This document shows positions 26,214-34,722 of a DNA stretch of 40,945 nucleotides, one piece after another. Location of the stretch: contig NZ_MUKU01000042.1 of the NCBI RefSeq assembly GCF_002081825.1, forward strand, positions 1 to 40,945, given 5' to 3'. Both the position numbers and the translations under genes were made by a program. Origin of the DNA: Chromobacterium haemolyticum. Lineage in GTDB: Bacteria; Pseudomonadota; Gammaproteobacteria; Burkholderiales; Chromobacteriaceae. The notes under the pieces are model-generated. The model worked only from the letters and a program-made list of their open reading frames with translations. It did not search any database and was not told the origin of the DNA. Positions within the stretch are counted from its first letter, which is position 1. Each line of letters starts with the position of its first letter.

Positions 26214-26334
26214 CTTCGGGGTTTCGCGTCCTGGGGGACGAGGGGGGCTGGAAGGGGGCGGCGGTCCGCCCCCTCCCCGTTCGCCGCGCGGAAAGCGGCA
26301 CCTAAATCAATATCCGCGCAGCGGATTCAAAACC

Positions 26335-26653
26335 AGATCACACAACCAATAAGCCACGCTCAATCAAAGCAACCGCCCCACCTTGACCTCAACCGTCCCC
26401 TCGGCAACAATCCCCCCGTTGCCGCCCACATGCGGCACACGGGATTGGCGTCTCGTTAACAAACTCGGATATAGGCCTCCGCGCATATATTCGTCATCTC
26501 ACCATGGCTGTACCTGATTGGCAGGTGCGTTGTGGGAGAGTGCCTGCACTCGCCGGTTAGTTTGTTCCGGTACGCCAATCCTGCTCCGCGCCTGCCTAAT
26601 ACCTTAGCCTCCACGGCAGGTGGTTTATCTTGTGTCACAGCAGGAGAAACACC
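26335..26653. other. Intergenic region upstream of the 149-aa unknown gene
   Basis: No convincing gene is seen. On the minus strand a short open stretch ending at a stop near 26360 reads VPHVGGNGGIVAEGTVEVKV, which could be the tail of a lost gene, but it has no start. The promoter of the gene at 26654 should lie here; AT-rich steps near 26480-26500 are the best candidates. Confidence 0.35.
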
Positions 26654-27103
26654 ATGCAACATCCTCACAAATTCCCCCGTCGTCGTCGCTACAAACTGCA
26701 CTCGCTGGAGCAGCAGGAAGCCTTGCTTCCCTTTGTTCGCTTCTGCCCCGGCCGCACCTATCGGCATTACTGGCAAATGCCGACGCCCCGTAAGGATTAC
26801 CCCGTCGACAGCGCCTACGGCCGCGAATGCGCGGCGCATTTGCTGCAATGGCTGAAGGACAACCGAGAATACGTCGGCAAAGGCCTGCTCAGCCGCGTGG
26901 CGCGGGACATCGATTTTGACGATCGCGATGGTCGCGGTCAGTGGATGGGCTTTTTCAACTATCTGGAAATCATGATGCTGCTGGGCGCGGACCGGGTCCG
27001 GGTCTACCGCCATGTCGATAGCCAGCACCAGCTCTACCTGGCGCTGGGACAGCGCTTCAGCCTGGAAGCGTGTTTCCGCCGCATCCGGCTGCGCAATCGC
27101 TAA
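26654..27103 (+). CDS. Hypothetical protein, 149 aa, basic and aromatic
   Basis: I do not recognise the family. ATG 26654 is preceded by CAGGAGAAACACC, a good ribosome site. The protein starts with a basic patch (FPRRRRYKLHSL), then has FVRFCPGRTYRHYWQMPTPRKDY, a central DIDFDDRDGRGQWMGFFNYLE and a basic end (FRRIRLRNR). No signal peptide or membrane helix is visible, so it should be cytoplasmic. Arg, His, Tyr and Trp are frequent, suggesting nucleic-acid or anion contact, but this is speculative. It stands alone between the inverted-repeat block and the taxis genes. Confidence 0.75.
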   Translation: MQHPHKFPRRRRYKLHSLEQQEALLPFVRFCPGRTYRHYWQMPTPRKDYPVDSAYGRECAAHLLQWLKDNREYVGKGLLSRVARDIDFDDRDGRGQWMGFFNYLEIMMLLGADRVRVYRHVDSQHQLYLALGQRFSLEACFRRIRLRNR

Positions 27104-27136
27104 GCTCCGCTGACAACGGAGCACGGCGCATACGCC

Positions 27137-27168
27137 AAAAAGCGGGGCAGCTTTTAGCTGCCCCGCTT
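27137..27168 (-). terminator. Terminator between unknown gene and chemotaxis pair
   Basis: A 12-bp perfect stem, AAGCGGGGCAGC with GCTGCCCCGCTT, has T-run TTTTT in the minus direction. It ends the taxis operon, whose last stop is at 27236. In the plus direction the stem alone may also help stop the 149-aa gene. Confidence 0.88.
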
Positions 27169-27235
27169 GATTCCTGTCCCGCCGCGCCTCAGCCGGCGTT
27201 CCAACGCCGATGCGCGGCGGGTGTCGACCCCTGGC

Positions 27236-28669
27236 TTACTGGCCGTGCTTCTCCTCGCCCAGCTTGTCCAGATAGCGCAGGATGCGGCCGCTGTCCTGCT
27301 CCAGCTTCTGCATCCGGTTGACGATCTCCTGCTCGTCCAGCGGCCCTTCCTGGCCAAACACCGCCAGCGCGGCGTCGATGTGCTGGCTGGCTTGCTGCTC
27401 GGTGGCCGCCAGCTCGCTCCAGGAACGGGTCTGGCCAAAGGACTGCTGGCCTTGCAGTTGCAACCAGCCTTGCAACTCGCTGCCCTGCTCCAGCGGCTTG
27501 GCTTCCTCTATCGAGTGATAGGCGGTCTGCTTGAAGATCACGTGGCCCACTTTTTGCAGGCTGAGCTGGGATTTGTCGTGCACGCGGTTCACCTGCGCCA
27601 TCACCTGCTGCGACTGCTCCACCTGGCTGCTGAAGCGCTGGCGGAAGGTTTCCACCGAGTCTTTGACCTGGCTGGCCACATTGCCGGCGGCGCTGGCCTG
27701 GGTCTGCATATTGCCGATGCGCAGCGACAAGTTTTCCAGTACGTCCTGCACATTGTTGGCGGTGCTCTTGCTGCGCTCGGCCAGCTTGCGCACTTCGTCT
27801 GCCACCACGGCGAAGCCGCGGCCGGTTTCGCCGGCGCGGGCGGCTTCGATGGCGGCGTTCAGCGCCAGCAGGTTGGTTTGGTCGGCGATGGCGGAGATGT
27901 CGGCCAGCGAGGTTTCTATGCCCTGCCATTCCTGGGCCAGCGCGGTGCTGGCGGTGTCCATGCTGCTGACGCTGTCGGCGATGGTGTCCAGGTGGCCGGA
28001 CAGCTGTTGGGCGGTTTCCAGGCTGACGCGCGCGCCGTCCGCGGTATCCTGGGTGATGGCGGCCACGTCGGCCATGGCCTGGCTGATGTCTTCCAGGTCG
28101 CTCTGGTTGCTGGCCAAGTCCTTGCGCAGGTGCGGGTTGTTGAGCGCGGCCAGCTGCGAGGAGAGGCGGTTGCGGCGGATGTAGCCGTCGTTGTCGGCCA
28201 TGGTCTGGATGGCGTGGTTGACGCTGCCCAGCGAGCTGGCCAGGATGCCCGGCAGGCCTTGGCTCAGCGGGCGGCGGCTGTAGTCGCCGGCGCTGATGGC
28301 CTTGAAGCAGGTGTTGATTTCCTTGAAATAGGTTTCGATCAGGTCCAGGAAATCATTGAGTTGCCAGGCCAGCTTGCCCACTTCGCCCAGGTTGCGGGTG
28401 CCGGTGGCGCGGTGGTGCAGTTCGCCGGAGCTGGCGTAGCCCAGTTGTTCGTGCAGGGTGTTGAGCAGGCCGAAGATGCGGCCGCTGTGGCGCCACAGCA
28501 GCAGGGACAGGGCGATGGAGGCGGCCAGCAGCAAGGCGTCCACGATGCGGCTGACGATTTCCGGGAATAAATAAGCGTCCAGCAGCGAGAAGGCGACCAG
28601 CAGGTTGAAGCTGATGATGCACCAGCCCAACTGGGTGCGCAGGAAGGGCGGTTTGTTGTCGTGGTTCAT
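27236..28669 (-). CDS. Methyl-accepting transducer of a split Aer-like pair
   Basis: This 477-aa chemoreceptor has two adjacent TM helices (about 14-34 and 40-60) with almost no periplasmic loop, so it does not sense an external ligand itself. The kinase-control tip is intact: [20 protein letters not shown] then [18 protein letters not shown]. The C-terminal 90 residues ([20 protein letters not shown] to HIDAAL) resemble a CZB zinc domain, but the expected Cys and at least one His are missing. ATG 28669 overlaps the stop of the PAS gene (ATGA), so translation is coupled. The layout resembles CetA-CetB: a cytoplasmic PAS/FAD protein signals through this transducer. Confidence 0.9.
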   Translation of the reverse strand: MNHDNKPPFLRTQLGWCIISFNLLVAFSLLDAYLFPEIVSRIVDALLLAASIALSLLLWRHSGRIFGLLNTLHEQLGYASSGELHHRATGTRNLGEVGKLAWQLNDFLDLIETYFKEINTCFKAISAGDYSRRPLSQGLPGILASSLGSVNHAIQTMADNDGYIRRNRLSSQLAALNNPHLRKDLASNQSDLEDISQAMADVAAITQDTADGARVSLETAQQLSGHLDTIADSVSSMDTASTALAQEWQGIETSLADISAIADQTNLLALNAAIEAARAGETGRGFAVVADEVRKLAERSKSTANNVQDVLENLSLRIGNMQTQASAAGNVASQVKDSVETFRQRFSSQVEQSQQVMAQVNRVHDKSQLSLQKVGHVIFKQTAYHSIEEAKPLEQGSELQGWLQLQGQQSFGQTRSWSELAATEQQASQHIDAALAVFGQEGPLDEQEIVNRMQKLEQDSGRILRYLDKLGEEKHGQ

Positions 28670-29223
28670 GCGGCGACTCCCGGCGCTTGCAGTACCTGGG
28701 CGTTGAGGGACAGGATGAAGTCTTGGTAGCTGACGCCTTTTTCCGCCAGCACTTGCTGCAGCCAGGCCACGGAGGCGTCCGGCGCGGTGGCTTTGTTGTG
28801 GCTGGCTTCTATCTGGCGCATCTGGGCGTAGACCGGCTCTATGGCGGCGATAGCTTCCTGGCTGGGCGGGCGGCGCACGGAGTAATAGCCTTGCAGTTGG
28901 CCGCGCAGGTCGTAGTCCGGGGTGACGTTGGCCAGCACCCAGTAGTAATCGCCGTTTTTGCTGTGATTTTTTACCACGGCGAAGAATTCCTGGCCCTGTT
29001 GCAGGGTTTTCCACATCAGGCGGTAGGCGCCGCGCGGCATGTCGGGGTGGCGGATCAAGTTGTGCGGCTTGCCCAGCAGTTCGTGCTCGGCGTAGCCGGC
29101 GATGCGCATGAACACGCGGTTGGCGTAGGTGATGTGGCCGGTGGGGTCGGTCTTGGTGATGATCAGTTCATGAGGAGCGAGCCGGATTTCCTTGCTGGCC
29201 GTGCCGGCGGCGGGGTGCGTCAT
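28666..29223 (-). CDS. Aer/CetB-like PAS sensor (energy taxis)
   Basis: This 185-aa soluble protein has a PAS domain (about 20-125) very close to that of Aer: [36 protein letters not shown] and [20 protein letters not shown]. Residues N35, R58, H59 and D61 fall where Aer uses N34, R57, H58 and D60 for FAD binding and signalling; Aer W79 is Phe here. The C-terminal part (about 130-185) is helical with no recognised domain. With no membrane helix or signalling domain of its own, it must act through the coupled transducer. It should report redox or oxygen state via FAD. ATG 29223 starts just before the domain. Confidence 0.88.
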   Translation of the reverse strand: MTHPAAGTASKEIRLAPHELIITKTDPTGHITYANRVFMRIAGYAEHELLGKPHNLIRHPDMPRGAYRLMWKTLQQGQEFFAVVKNHSKNGDYYWVLANVTPDYDLRGQLQGYYSVRRPPSQEAIAAIEPVYAQMRQIEASHNKATAPDASVAWLQQVLAEKGVSYQDFILSLNAQVLQAPGVAA

Positions 29224-29376
29224 GGTCTGTTTCTCTCTTATTTGTCGATTGCATAACCTCAAATGTTCATTTTCGGCCACTGGCCCAGTAGGGGCAAGCG
29301 TTTATTTATTTGTACTGCCCGTGCTTGACGCGCTGCTGCTTAAATTACTTCTTAATAATCCAGTTCTTACAAAAAC

Positions 29377-29401
29377 AAAAAAGGACGCCTGTGGCGTCCT
29401 T
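29377..29401 (-). terminator. Terminator below the DUF3857 gene
   Basis: AAGGACGCC and GGCGTCCTT form a 9-bp stem with loop TGT, and in the minus direction a T-run follows. A dispersed repeat copy (29424-29584) separates it from the stop codon at 29584, so the element may have inserted between gene and terminator. Confidence 0.85.
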
Positions 29402-29423
29402 GTGTGTGGCCGAGACGGGCCTC

Positions 29424-29584
29424 AGATCGTAAACCGGCTCTCGGAATGTGTTTACGATCTCGCGAGCTAAGGCGAGACAAGGCGAAAACGAGCGAAAAAG
29501 CGGAATGTACAGGTGGTACATGAGCATTTTGAGCTCGGTTTCAACGCCGTATCGCCGACGCGCAGCAGATCGTAAACAGGTTCT
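29424..29584 (-). repeat. Dispersed inverted-end element, copy C
   Basis: In minus sense it begins AGAACCTGTTTACGATCTGC and continues TGCGCGTCGG, AATGCTCATGTACCACCTGT and TTTTCGCCTTGTCTCGC, ending GAGATCGTAAACACATTC near 29444. An extra inverted end (AGATCGTAAAC, 29424-29434) follows, so 29424-29460 is a hairpin with a perfect 11-bp stem. The element's first bases overlap the TGA stop of the DUF3857 gene. Confidence 0.85.
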
Positions 29585-31425
29585 CAGAGTTTGACGATCT
29601 GGCGGACTTGGGTCACGCAAGCGCGGGCGTCTTCTATCAGCTTGGCGAATTCCGGGCTGTTGATCTCGGCGTGGCTGAGCCAGCGTACCTTATTGCTGAT
29701 CCGGTACTGGACGCGGATGCCGGCCGGGGTTTGCTGTTGCTTGGCGTTCACTTCGTACCAGGGGGAGCTCACCTTGCATTCAAAGGCCGGCTGGATAGCC
29801 TTGGCGCCCTTGAGCAGCACATCGGACTGCATGGCGCTGGCGTCGCCCAGGTAGACGTCGGCCAGGTTGCCGTTGCGCTTGTAGTTGTCGAAGCTGTCCC
29901 ACACGCCTTTGAAGTGGGAGTCGTAGAGAAACAGGCCGGAAATCTTCTCCAGCATGCGCGGGTCGCGCACGCTCATGTGCAGCGGGTAAACCGAGGGCAC
30001 CATGAAGGAGGTTTTGTCGCGCTGGACCTTGCAGCCTTCCGGCTGATTGCTCAGCCGGTTGCACAGGCTTTGGTCGGTGGCGCTGACGCCCTGGTAGCGG
30101 TCTTGCAGAATGGTGTCGATCAGGGCGGAGTTGGCCAGTTCGATGTCGGCGCTGACATCGGCGCCGCCGTCGTCTTGCAGCGCGTTTTCGCGCTTGATGT
30201 TCAGATCGGTGCGCGCCGGTTCCATTGGCACCTGGGTCTGGCTGACCACGCCGTCCTTGCCGATGATGAAGGCCCAGCGGTCTTGCAGGTCCGACATGAT
30301 GCGGCCGGGCTGGAAGAAGGGGTTGGTGGGGTCCAGCCACCAGGTCTGGCCGGCGATGTTGGCGCGGACGATCATGTGGTTGGGCGCGCCGACGCCGGGC
30401 AGGAGCAGCGGCGGGGCGAACTTGCCGCGGTAGATCAGCACCGGTTCGGCGGCGATGCCGGCGCGGCGCAGCATGGCGGTCAGCAGGGTGGAAAGGTCTT
30501 TGCAGTCGCCGTAGCCGTGTTTTTCGATTTCCGCCAGCGTGAACGGCACCAGACCGCGTTCCGCCAGGCGGGTGTCGTTGAGGTAGCGGTAGTTGCGGTT
30601 GATGTGCTGCATGAAGGCGGCCGTCTGCTCCGCGGCCGGCTTGCCCTGGTTGGCGGCCACCACGGCGGCGGCGGCCGGCGGCAGCGGCGCGGCCAGGATT
30701 TCGTTGTAGCGGCGGGCGTGGGCGCCGAAATGGTCTTGCGGCTGGTCCGAGGTGGCGATCACCAGCTGCGGCCATTCGCGCAACGCGCTGTTGTTCCACT
30801 CGTTGATGTAGTTGAGGTAGCGCGGCCGGCGCAGCGACACCTTGATGCGCTTGCGGTCCGCGCTGGCGTCCACCGTGTAATCGTCCAGCATCATGCCGCG
30901 CCAGATCAGCGGGCGCGTGGACTTGAGGTCGAAGTTGAAGCTGTCTTCGCGCGCTTTTTGCGGGCCCAGGTCCAGCTGGTAGCGCAACTGGCGCACCAAG
31001 GGCTGCGCCACGCTGTGGGTCTTGATGCGGTAGGACACGGTGCTGCCCACCGACAATTCCGGGAAGGCCATCCAGGTTTGCATGTCGCGGCTGACGCCGG
31101 CCTCCGGATTGGGCGCGGCGCGGGTTTCAATCTGGGATTTGCCCAGCTTGATCACTTTGCCGTTGGGCTGGATCACTTCGGCCCGTTCCACTTGCATGCG
31201 GTCTTCGGCCGGGTAGGTGAAGTCGATGCGGGACAGTTGTTCGCGGCCGGAGGGGTGCAGGATGGTGAATTGCTTGCTGGTGACGCAGTCCAGGCTGTTG
31301 TCTTTATTGTGCTGGCAGCTGACGGCGGTTTTGACCGCCAGCGGCGCTTCGCTGACCGGTTGCAGCGCGGCGGCGCTGAAGCTGCTGTAGAGGCCGGCGG
31401 CCAGCCCGAGAGTGAGTGTACGCAT
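29584..31425 (-). CDS. Exported DUF3857/transglutaminase-like protein
   Basis: This 613-aa protein starts at ATG 31425, giving a signal peptide (MRTLTLGLAAGLYSSFSAAA). The N-terminal half is a DUF3857 domain (YPAEDRMQVERAEVIQPNGK, SVGSTVSYRIKTHS, RPLIWRGMMLDDYTV). A transglutaminase-like core follows, with the triad C308 (YGDCKDLSTLL), H350 (PNHMIV) and D365 (WWLDPTN). The C-terminal part (about 400-613) is strand-rich and unassigned. Such proteins are periplasmic or surface proteins of unknown substrate, possibly proteases or crosslinkers. It appears to be transcribed alone; a repeat copy abuts its stop codon. Confidence 0.88.
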   Translation of the reverse strand: MRTLTLGLAAGLYSSFSAAALQPVSEAPLAVKTAVSCQHNKDNSLDCVTSKQFTILHPSGREQLSRIDFTYPAEDRMQVERAEVIQPNGKVIKLGKSQIETRAAPNPEAGVSRDMQTWMAFPELSVGSTVSYRIKTHSVAQPLVRQLRYQLDLGPQKAREDSFNFDLKSTRPLIWRGMMLDDYTVDASADRKRIKVSLRRPRYLNYINEWNNSALREWPQLVIATSDQPQDHFGAHARRYNEILAAPLPPAAAAVVAANQGKPAAEQTAAFMQHINRNYRYLNDTRLAERGLVPFTLAEIEKHGYGDCKDLSTLLTAMLRRAGIAAEPVLIYRGKFAPPLLLPGVGAPNHMIVRANIAGQTWWLDPTNPFFQPGRIMSDLQDRWAFIIGKDGVVSQTQVPMEPARTDLNIKRENALQDDGGADVSADIELANSALIDTILQDRYQGVSATDQSLCNRLSNQPEGCKVQRDKTSFMVPSVYPLHMSVRDPRMLEKISGLFLYDSHFKGVWDSFDNYKRNGNLADVYLGDASAMQSDVLLKGAKAIQPAFECKVSSPWYEVNAKQQQTPAGIRVQYRISNKVRWLSHAEINSPEFAKLIEDARACVTQVRQIVKL

Positions 31426-31637
31426 ATTGGAATCGAAAAGTGTGATGTTGCTGTGATGATTATACGGCGCGAGGGCGGTGAAAACGCGCATCCGGCGTCC
31501 GCGCCGCCGGATGGGGTCAAGCGTTCCATCTTCGCATATTAGCGCTTTCGAATGTGTGTGCTTTTTGTGTCGCTGTCGAGTCTGTCCACGGCCACGCGGA
31601 CAAGAACGGGACAGGACGGCGAATGGTCAAGGGACGC

Positions 31638-32318
31638 TCACGGCGCGGCCCACATCCGCAGCAGATTATGGTAGTTCGCGGTCAGCGCCACCAGGGCTTC
31701 GTTGTCGCCCAACTGCAGGCGCAGGTTGGAGATCGCCGCGTCCATGTCGAACAGCAGCCGGCGCTTGCCGTCGTCGCTGATCATGCTTTGCACCCAGAAG
31801 AAGGAGGCTAGCCGCGCGCCGGCGGTGACCGGTTCCACGCGGTGCAAGCTGGTGGACGGGTAGAGCACCATGTCGCCGGCGTCCAGCTTGACGCTATGAC
31901 TGCCGTAGGTGTCTTCAATCACCAGCTCGCCGCCTTCGTATTCGTCCGGGCGGCTGAAGAATAGGGTGCAAGATACGTCGGTGCGCACCCAGCCGCCGTC
32001 GAAAGGGTGGCGGCGCACGGCGTTGTCCACATGGTTGCCGAAGTCCATGCCGGCCTGGTAGCAGTTGAACAGCGGCGGGAAGATTTTGGCCGGCAGCGCG
32101 GCGGAGAAGAACAGGCCGTTGCGTTGCAAGGCGCCTTCCACCATGGCCTGCAATTGTTGGGCTTCCGGCAATTGCTGCGGCAGTTGCAGATTGCGTTTGA
32201 CCTGGGCGGACTGCTGGCCGGCGGTGATGCGGCCGTCGGCCCAGTCGGCGCGGGACAGCAGTTCGCGGCCCAGCGCCAGTTCTTCGGCGTTCAGCACCGC
32301 GGGGATGTGCAATAACAT
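31638..32318 (-). CDS. piuC: PKHD-type Fe(II)/2-oxoglutarate hydroxylase PiuC
   Basis: This 226-aa dioxygenase matches the PiuC/YbiX family over its full length. The iron-binding facial triad is H96 and D98 ([10 protein letters not shown]) with H159 ([10 protein letters not shown]), and R169 binds 2-oxoglutarate ([11 protein letters not shown]). The family travels with Fiu/PiuA-type catecholate receptors, as here: the receptor stop is 200 bp upstream on the same strand. Its substrate is not settled; it may act on the siderophore or receptor pathway. The gap to the receptor holds a dispersed repeat that could affect co-transcription. Confidence 0.92.
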   Translation of the reverse strand: MLLHIPAVLNAEELALGRELLSRADWADGRITAGQQSAQVKRNLQLPQQLPEAQQLQAMVEGALQRNGLFFSAALPAKIFPPLFNCYQAGMDFGNHVDNAVRRHPFDGGWVRTDVSCTLFFSRPDEYEGGELVIEDTYGSHSVKLDAGDMVLYPSTSLHRVEPVTAGARLASFFWVQSMISDDGKRRLLFDMDAAISNLRLQLGDNEALVALTANYHNLLRMWAAP

Positions 32319-32372
32319 GGGGTCTCCGTATGAGGCTCAGCCCCCGGTGAACCGGGGGCCGGAGCCGTCTTG

Positions 32373-32518
32373 CAAGCGGTTTACGATTTGCTGCGCGTCG
32401 GTAGAGACATTGTGCGATGGGCGCCGGCTTCGAAGCGCTCATGCGCCATCGGCGTATTTCGCTTTCTCAGCCGCAACGCCTTGTCTCGTCCTGGCGCGCG
32501 AGATCGTAAACAGGTTCT
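32373..32518 (+). repeat. Dispersed inverted-end element, copy D
   Basis: This 146-bp copy starts with GCGGTTTACGATTTGCTGCG and ends GCGAGATCGTAAACAGGTTC, whose last bases run into the TTA that is the receptor's TAA stop codon. It is closest to copy B: CGTCGGTAGAGA-ATTGTGCGATG and TATTTCGCTTTCTCAGCCG are shared. It fills most of the gap between the receptor gene and piuC. Confidence 0.85.
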
Positions 32519-34722
32519 TAGTACTTGAAGCTGACCGTCAACTGCGCTTCGCGCGGAGTACCCAGCGTGGCGTGAGCCGGGTAGCCGCCGTCGAAGTAGG
32601 TCTTATTGGCCAGGTTGTTCACATTCAGCTGCACCTTGTACTTGCGGGTCTCGTAAGCCAGCATCGCGTTGGCCACGGTGTAGGCCGGCAGGTAGTTGGT
32701 GTTGGCTTCATGCGCGTAACGCTTGCCCACATGGGTCAGGCCGAAACCGCCTATCACTTCTTCGGTGAACTTGTAGGTGGTCCACAGGTTGGCGGTGATC
32801 TTGGGCGTGTAGCGCGGCATATTGCCTTCGGTGCCGGCGGCGCCCAGGGCCGGCGGCGCGGCCTTGTCGATGCGGGACTTCATCAGGGTGAGGCCGGCGA
32901 AGACGTCCCAACGCTCGGTCAGCCGCCCGGCGCCTTCCACTTCCACGCCGTCGGTGTGGCGCTTGCCGGACAGCAGCACGGTGTTCTGGTCCAGCGGGTC
33001 GGTGTTGCGTTCGTTGGTCTTCTCGATGCGGAACAGCGCCGCGCGCAGGCTGGCGTCGCCGTCGAACAGATCCCACTTGGCGCCCAGTTCAATGTTGCGG
33101 TTTTTTTCCGGATCCACTTTGGCGGTGGCCTTGTCCAGCGCGTAGGCCTCGCCCGACGGGTTGAACGAGGTGCCGTAGCTCAGATAGTAGGACTGGGCGC
33201 TGCTGGGCTGCCAGATCAGGCCGCTGCGCCAGCTCCACACATTGTCGGTGCGGCTGACGTCGTAGCTGCGGCTGGGGTCCTGGCTGACGGAGCCGTCACG
33301 ATTACCGGCGCGGATCTTGTAGTCGCCGCTGAAACGGTCGAAGCGTGCGCCCACCACGGCCTTCCACTGCGGGGTCAGCTCCAGCGTGTCCATCGCGTAC
33401 AGGCCGATATTGCTGGCGTCGAACTGGGTGTTGCTGCTGCGGTAGCGGCTGAGGTCGGTGGGCACGCCAGGGTCCGGCGCACCCACGGTGGTGCTAGGCG
33501 GAGTGTTGAACAGGATGTAACGGTTGGTGTCGGATTTTTCCTTGCTCAGCTCCAGGCCGGTCAGCAGGGTATGGCGCACGCTGCCGGTGTCGAACTTGCT
33601 GATCAGGTCGGTCTGGTTGTTCCACGACCAGTCGGTGCCGTCGCGCATCGGCTTGCTGCGAGTGATGCGGGAGCTGTCCATGACCGGGTTGCTGGGGGTG
33701 ATGCCCGGGATGCGCGGCGCGGTGGGCGACACATCGCGCCAGAAGCGGTTGAAGCGCAATTGGTTGCTCAGCACCAGATCGTCGCTGAAACGGTGGGTGA
33801 GCTTGGCGGTGAGGATGTCGGTTTGCGTTTTTTCAAAATCGCTGTTCAGGCCGTAGAAGCGATCGCGCGGCACGTTGATGGGCTGCTGGGTGTTGGCGTT
33901 GAACGGGATGCCGTAGTCCGGAACGTTGTCTTCCTTCTGATGGAAGTAGGACAGCACCAAGGTGGTGGGCTCGCCCAGGCCGAAGGCCAGCGACGGAGCG
34001 ATGCCGAAGCGTTGGCTTTTCGCCGGGCCGCGGTCGCTGCCGTCGTCGGTGGCCATCAGGTTGACGCGCATCGCGGCGGTGTCGCTGAAAGCCTGGTTGA
34101 TATCGAAGGTGGAACGGGTGAAGCGATTGCTGCCGACGCCGATTTCACCCGCCACCAGGGAACCGGCGAACGGAGTTTTGCTGGCCTGGTTGACCACGCC
34201 GCCGGTGGAGCCGCGGCCAAACAACATGGAGCTGGCGCCTTTCAACACTTCCACTTTTTCCAGGTTGAAGGTGTCGCGATTGTACTGGCCGATGTCGCGC
34301 ATGCCGTCCAGATAGGTGTCGGTAGAGGCCGAGAAACCGCGAATCACTACTTGGTCGCCGGTGCGGCCGCCTTCGCCGGCGGCGAAGGTGATGCCGGGCA
34401 CATTGCGCAGCGCGTCCTTCAAGTTGGAGACGGCTTGGTCTTCCAGCAATTGCTTGCTGACTACCGTGATCGATTGTGGAATGTCCTTCAGCTTCTGGTT
34501 CAGCTTGCCGATGGCGCTGGACTCGGTCTTCAGGCTGCCGCGTACCGGCGTTTCGCCTTCCACGCGCACGGTTTCCAGTTTGGTGGGGGTGTCGGCGGCC
34601 AGAGCCAGACCGGGGGAGAGGGCGGCGGCGAGCATGCCGGCGCCGATTTTCGCCGGCAGCTTGCGCGCGACGATGCCGCTGCCGCGGCTTGGGGTGGGTC
34701 GATGTTCCATCAGGGTTCTCAT
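32518..34722 (-). CDS. fiu: TonB-dependent catecholate siderophore receptor (Fiu/PiuA type)
   Basis: This 734-aa outer-membrane receptor has a signal peptide ending about ALALAAD, then a short TonB-box region (KLETVRVEGE), a plug domain (LKDIPQSITVVSKQLLEDQ, LRNVPGITFAAGEGG, VVIRGFSASTDTYLDGMRD, VEVLKGASSMLFGRGSTGG) and a 22-strand barrel ending TVSFKY. Order and motifs agree with Fiu/PiuA receptors for monomeric and linear catechols, which also admit siderophore-drug conjugates. Starts at 34722 and 34710 are both possible. Neighbours piuC and tonB-exbBD complete an uptake system. A Fur-like site overlaps the leader. Confidence 0.93.
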   Translation of the reverse strand: MRTLMEHRPTPSRGSGIVARKLPAKIGAGMLAAALSPGLALAADTPTKLETVRVEGETPVRGSLKTESSAIGKLNQKLKDIPQSITVVSKQLLEDQAVSNLKDALRNVPGITFAAGEGGRTGDQVVIRGFSASTDTYLDGMRDIGQYNRDTFNLEKVEVLKGASSMLFGRGSTGGVVNQASKTPFAGSLVAGEIGVGSNRFTRSTFDINQAFSDTAAMRVNLMATDDGSDRGPAKSQRFGIAPSLAFGLGEPTTLVLSYFHQKEDNVPDYGIPFNANTQQPINVPRDRFYGLNSDFEKTQTDILTAKLTHRFSDDLVLSNQLRFNRFWRDVSPTAPRIPGITPSNPVMDSSRITRSKPMRDGTDWSWNNQTDLISKFDTGSVRHTLLTGLELSKEKSDTNRYILFNTPPSTTVGAPDPGVPTDLSRYRSSNTQFDASNIGLYAMDTLELTPQWKAVVGARFDRFSGDYKIRAGNRDGSVSQDPSRSYDVSRTDNVWSWRSGLIWQPSSAQSYYLSYGTSFNPSGEAYALDKATAKVDPEKNRNIELGAKWDLFDGDASLRAALFRIEKTNERNTDPLDQNTVLLSGKRHTDGVEVEGAGRLTERWDVFAGLTLMKSRIDKAAPPALGAAGTEGNMPRYTPKITANLWTTYKFTEEVIGGFGLTHVGKRYAHEANTNYLPAYTVANAMLAYETRKYKVQLNVNNLANKTYFDGGYPAHATLGTPREAQLTVSFKY

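Larger units (their letters stand above)
25700..26334. repeat. Non-coding block bounded by 23-bp perfect inverted repeats
   Basis: GGTTTTGAATCCGCTGCGCG followed by GAT (25700-25722) recurs exactly inverted at 26312-26334. Each end is itself a small hairpin (ATCCGC-TGC-GCGGAT). The 589 bp between contain three long inverted repeats (25759-25788, 25843-25920, 26119-26213) and two DnaA-box-like 9-mers (TTATCCACA 25990, TTACCCACA 26020). Open frames exist on both strands but show no ribosome sites or family resemblance. It may be a non-autonomous mobile cassette or a structured intergenic element; no transposase is seen. Confidence 0.7.

Noticed and set aside
25666-26352. Small open frames in the inverted-repeat block (for example minus 25666-25986, plus 26152-26352)
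   Set aside because: No ribosome sites or family resemblance; the frames are forced by GC-rich hairpin arms.
26360-26450. Minus-strand tail reading VPHVGGNGGIVAEGTVEVKV as a gene end
   Set aside because: There is no start codon or upstream body in frame and no certain family; kept only as a remark in the intergenic entry.
27167-28570. A 467-codon plus-strand open frame over the chemotaxis transducer
   Set aside because: It is antisense to a clear methyl-accepting protein and shows no domain.
29224-29300. A flagellar sigma28 promoter before the PAS gene
   Set aside because: A GCCGAAAA -10-like motif exists, but no TAAA lies 15 bp upstream, so the pair does not fit the consensus.
29608-31542. 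A 644-codon plus-strand open frame over the DUF3857 gene
   Set aside because: It is the GC-rich antisense shadow of a gene with an intact signal peptide and catalytic triad.
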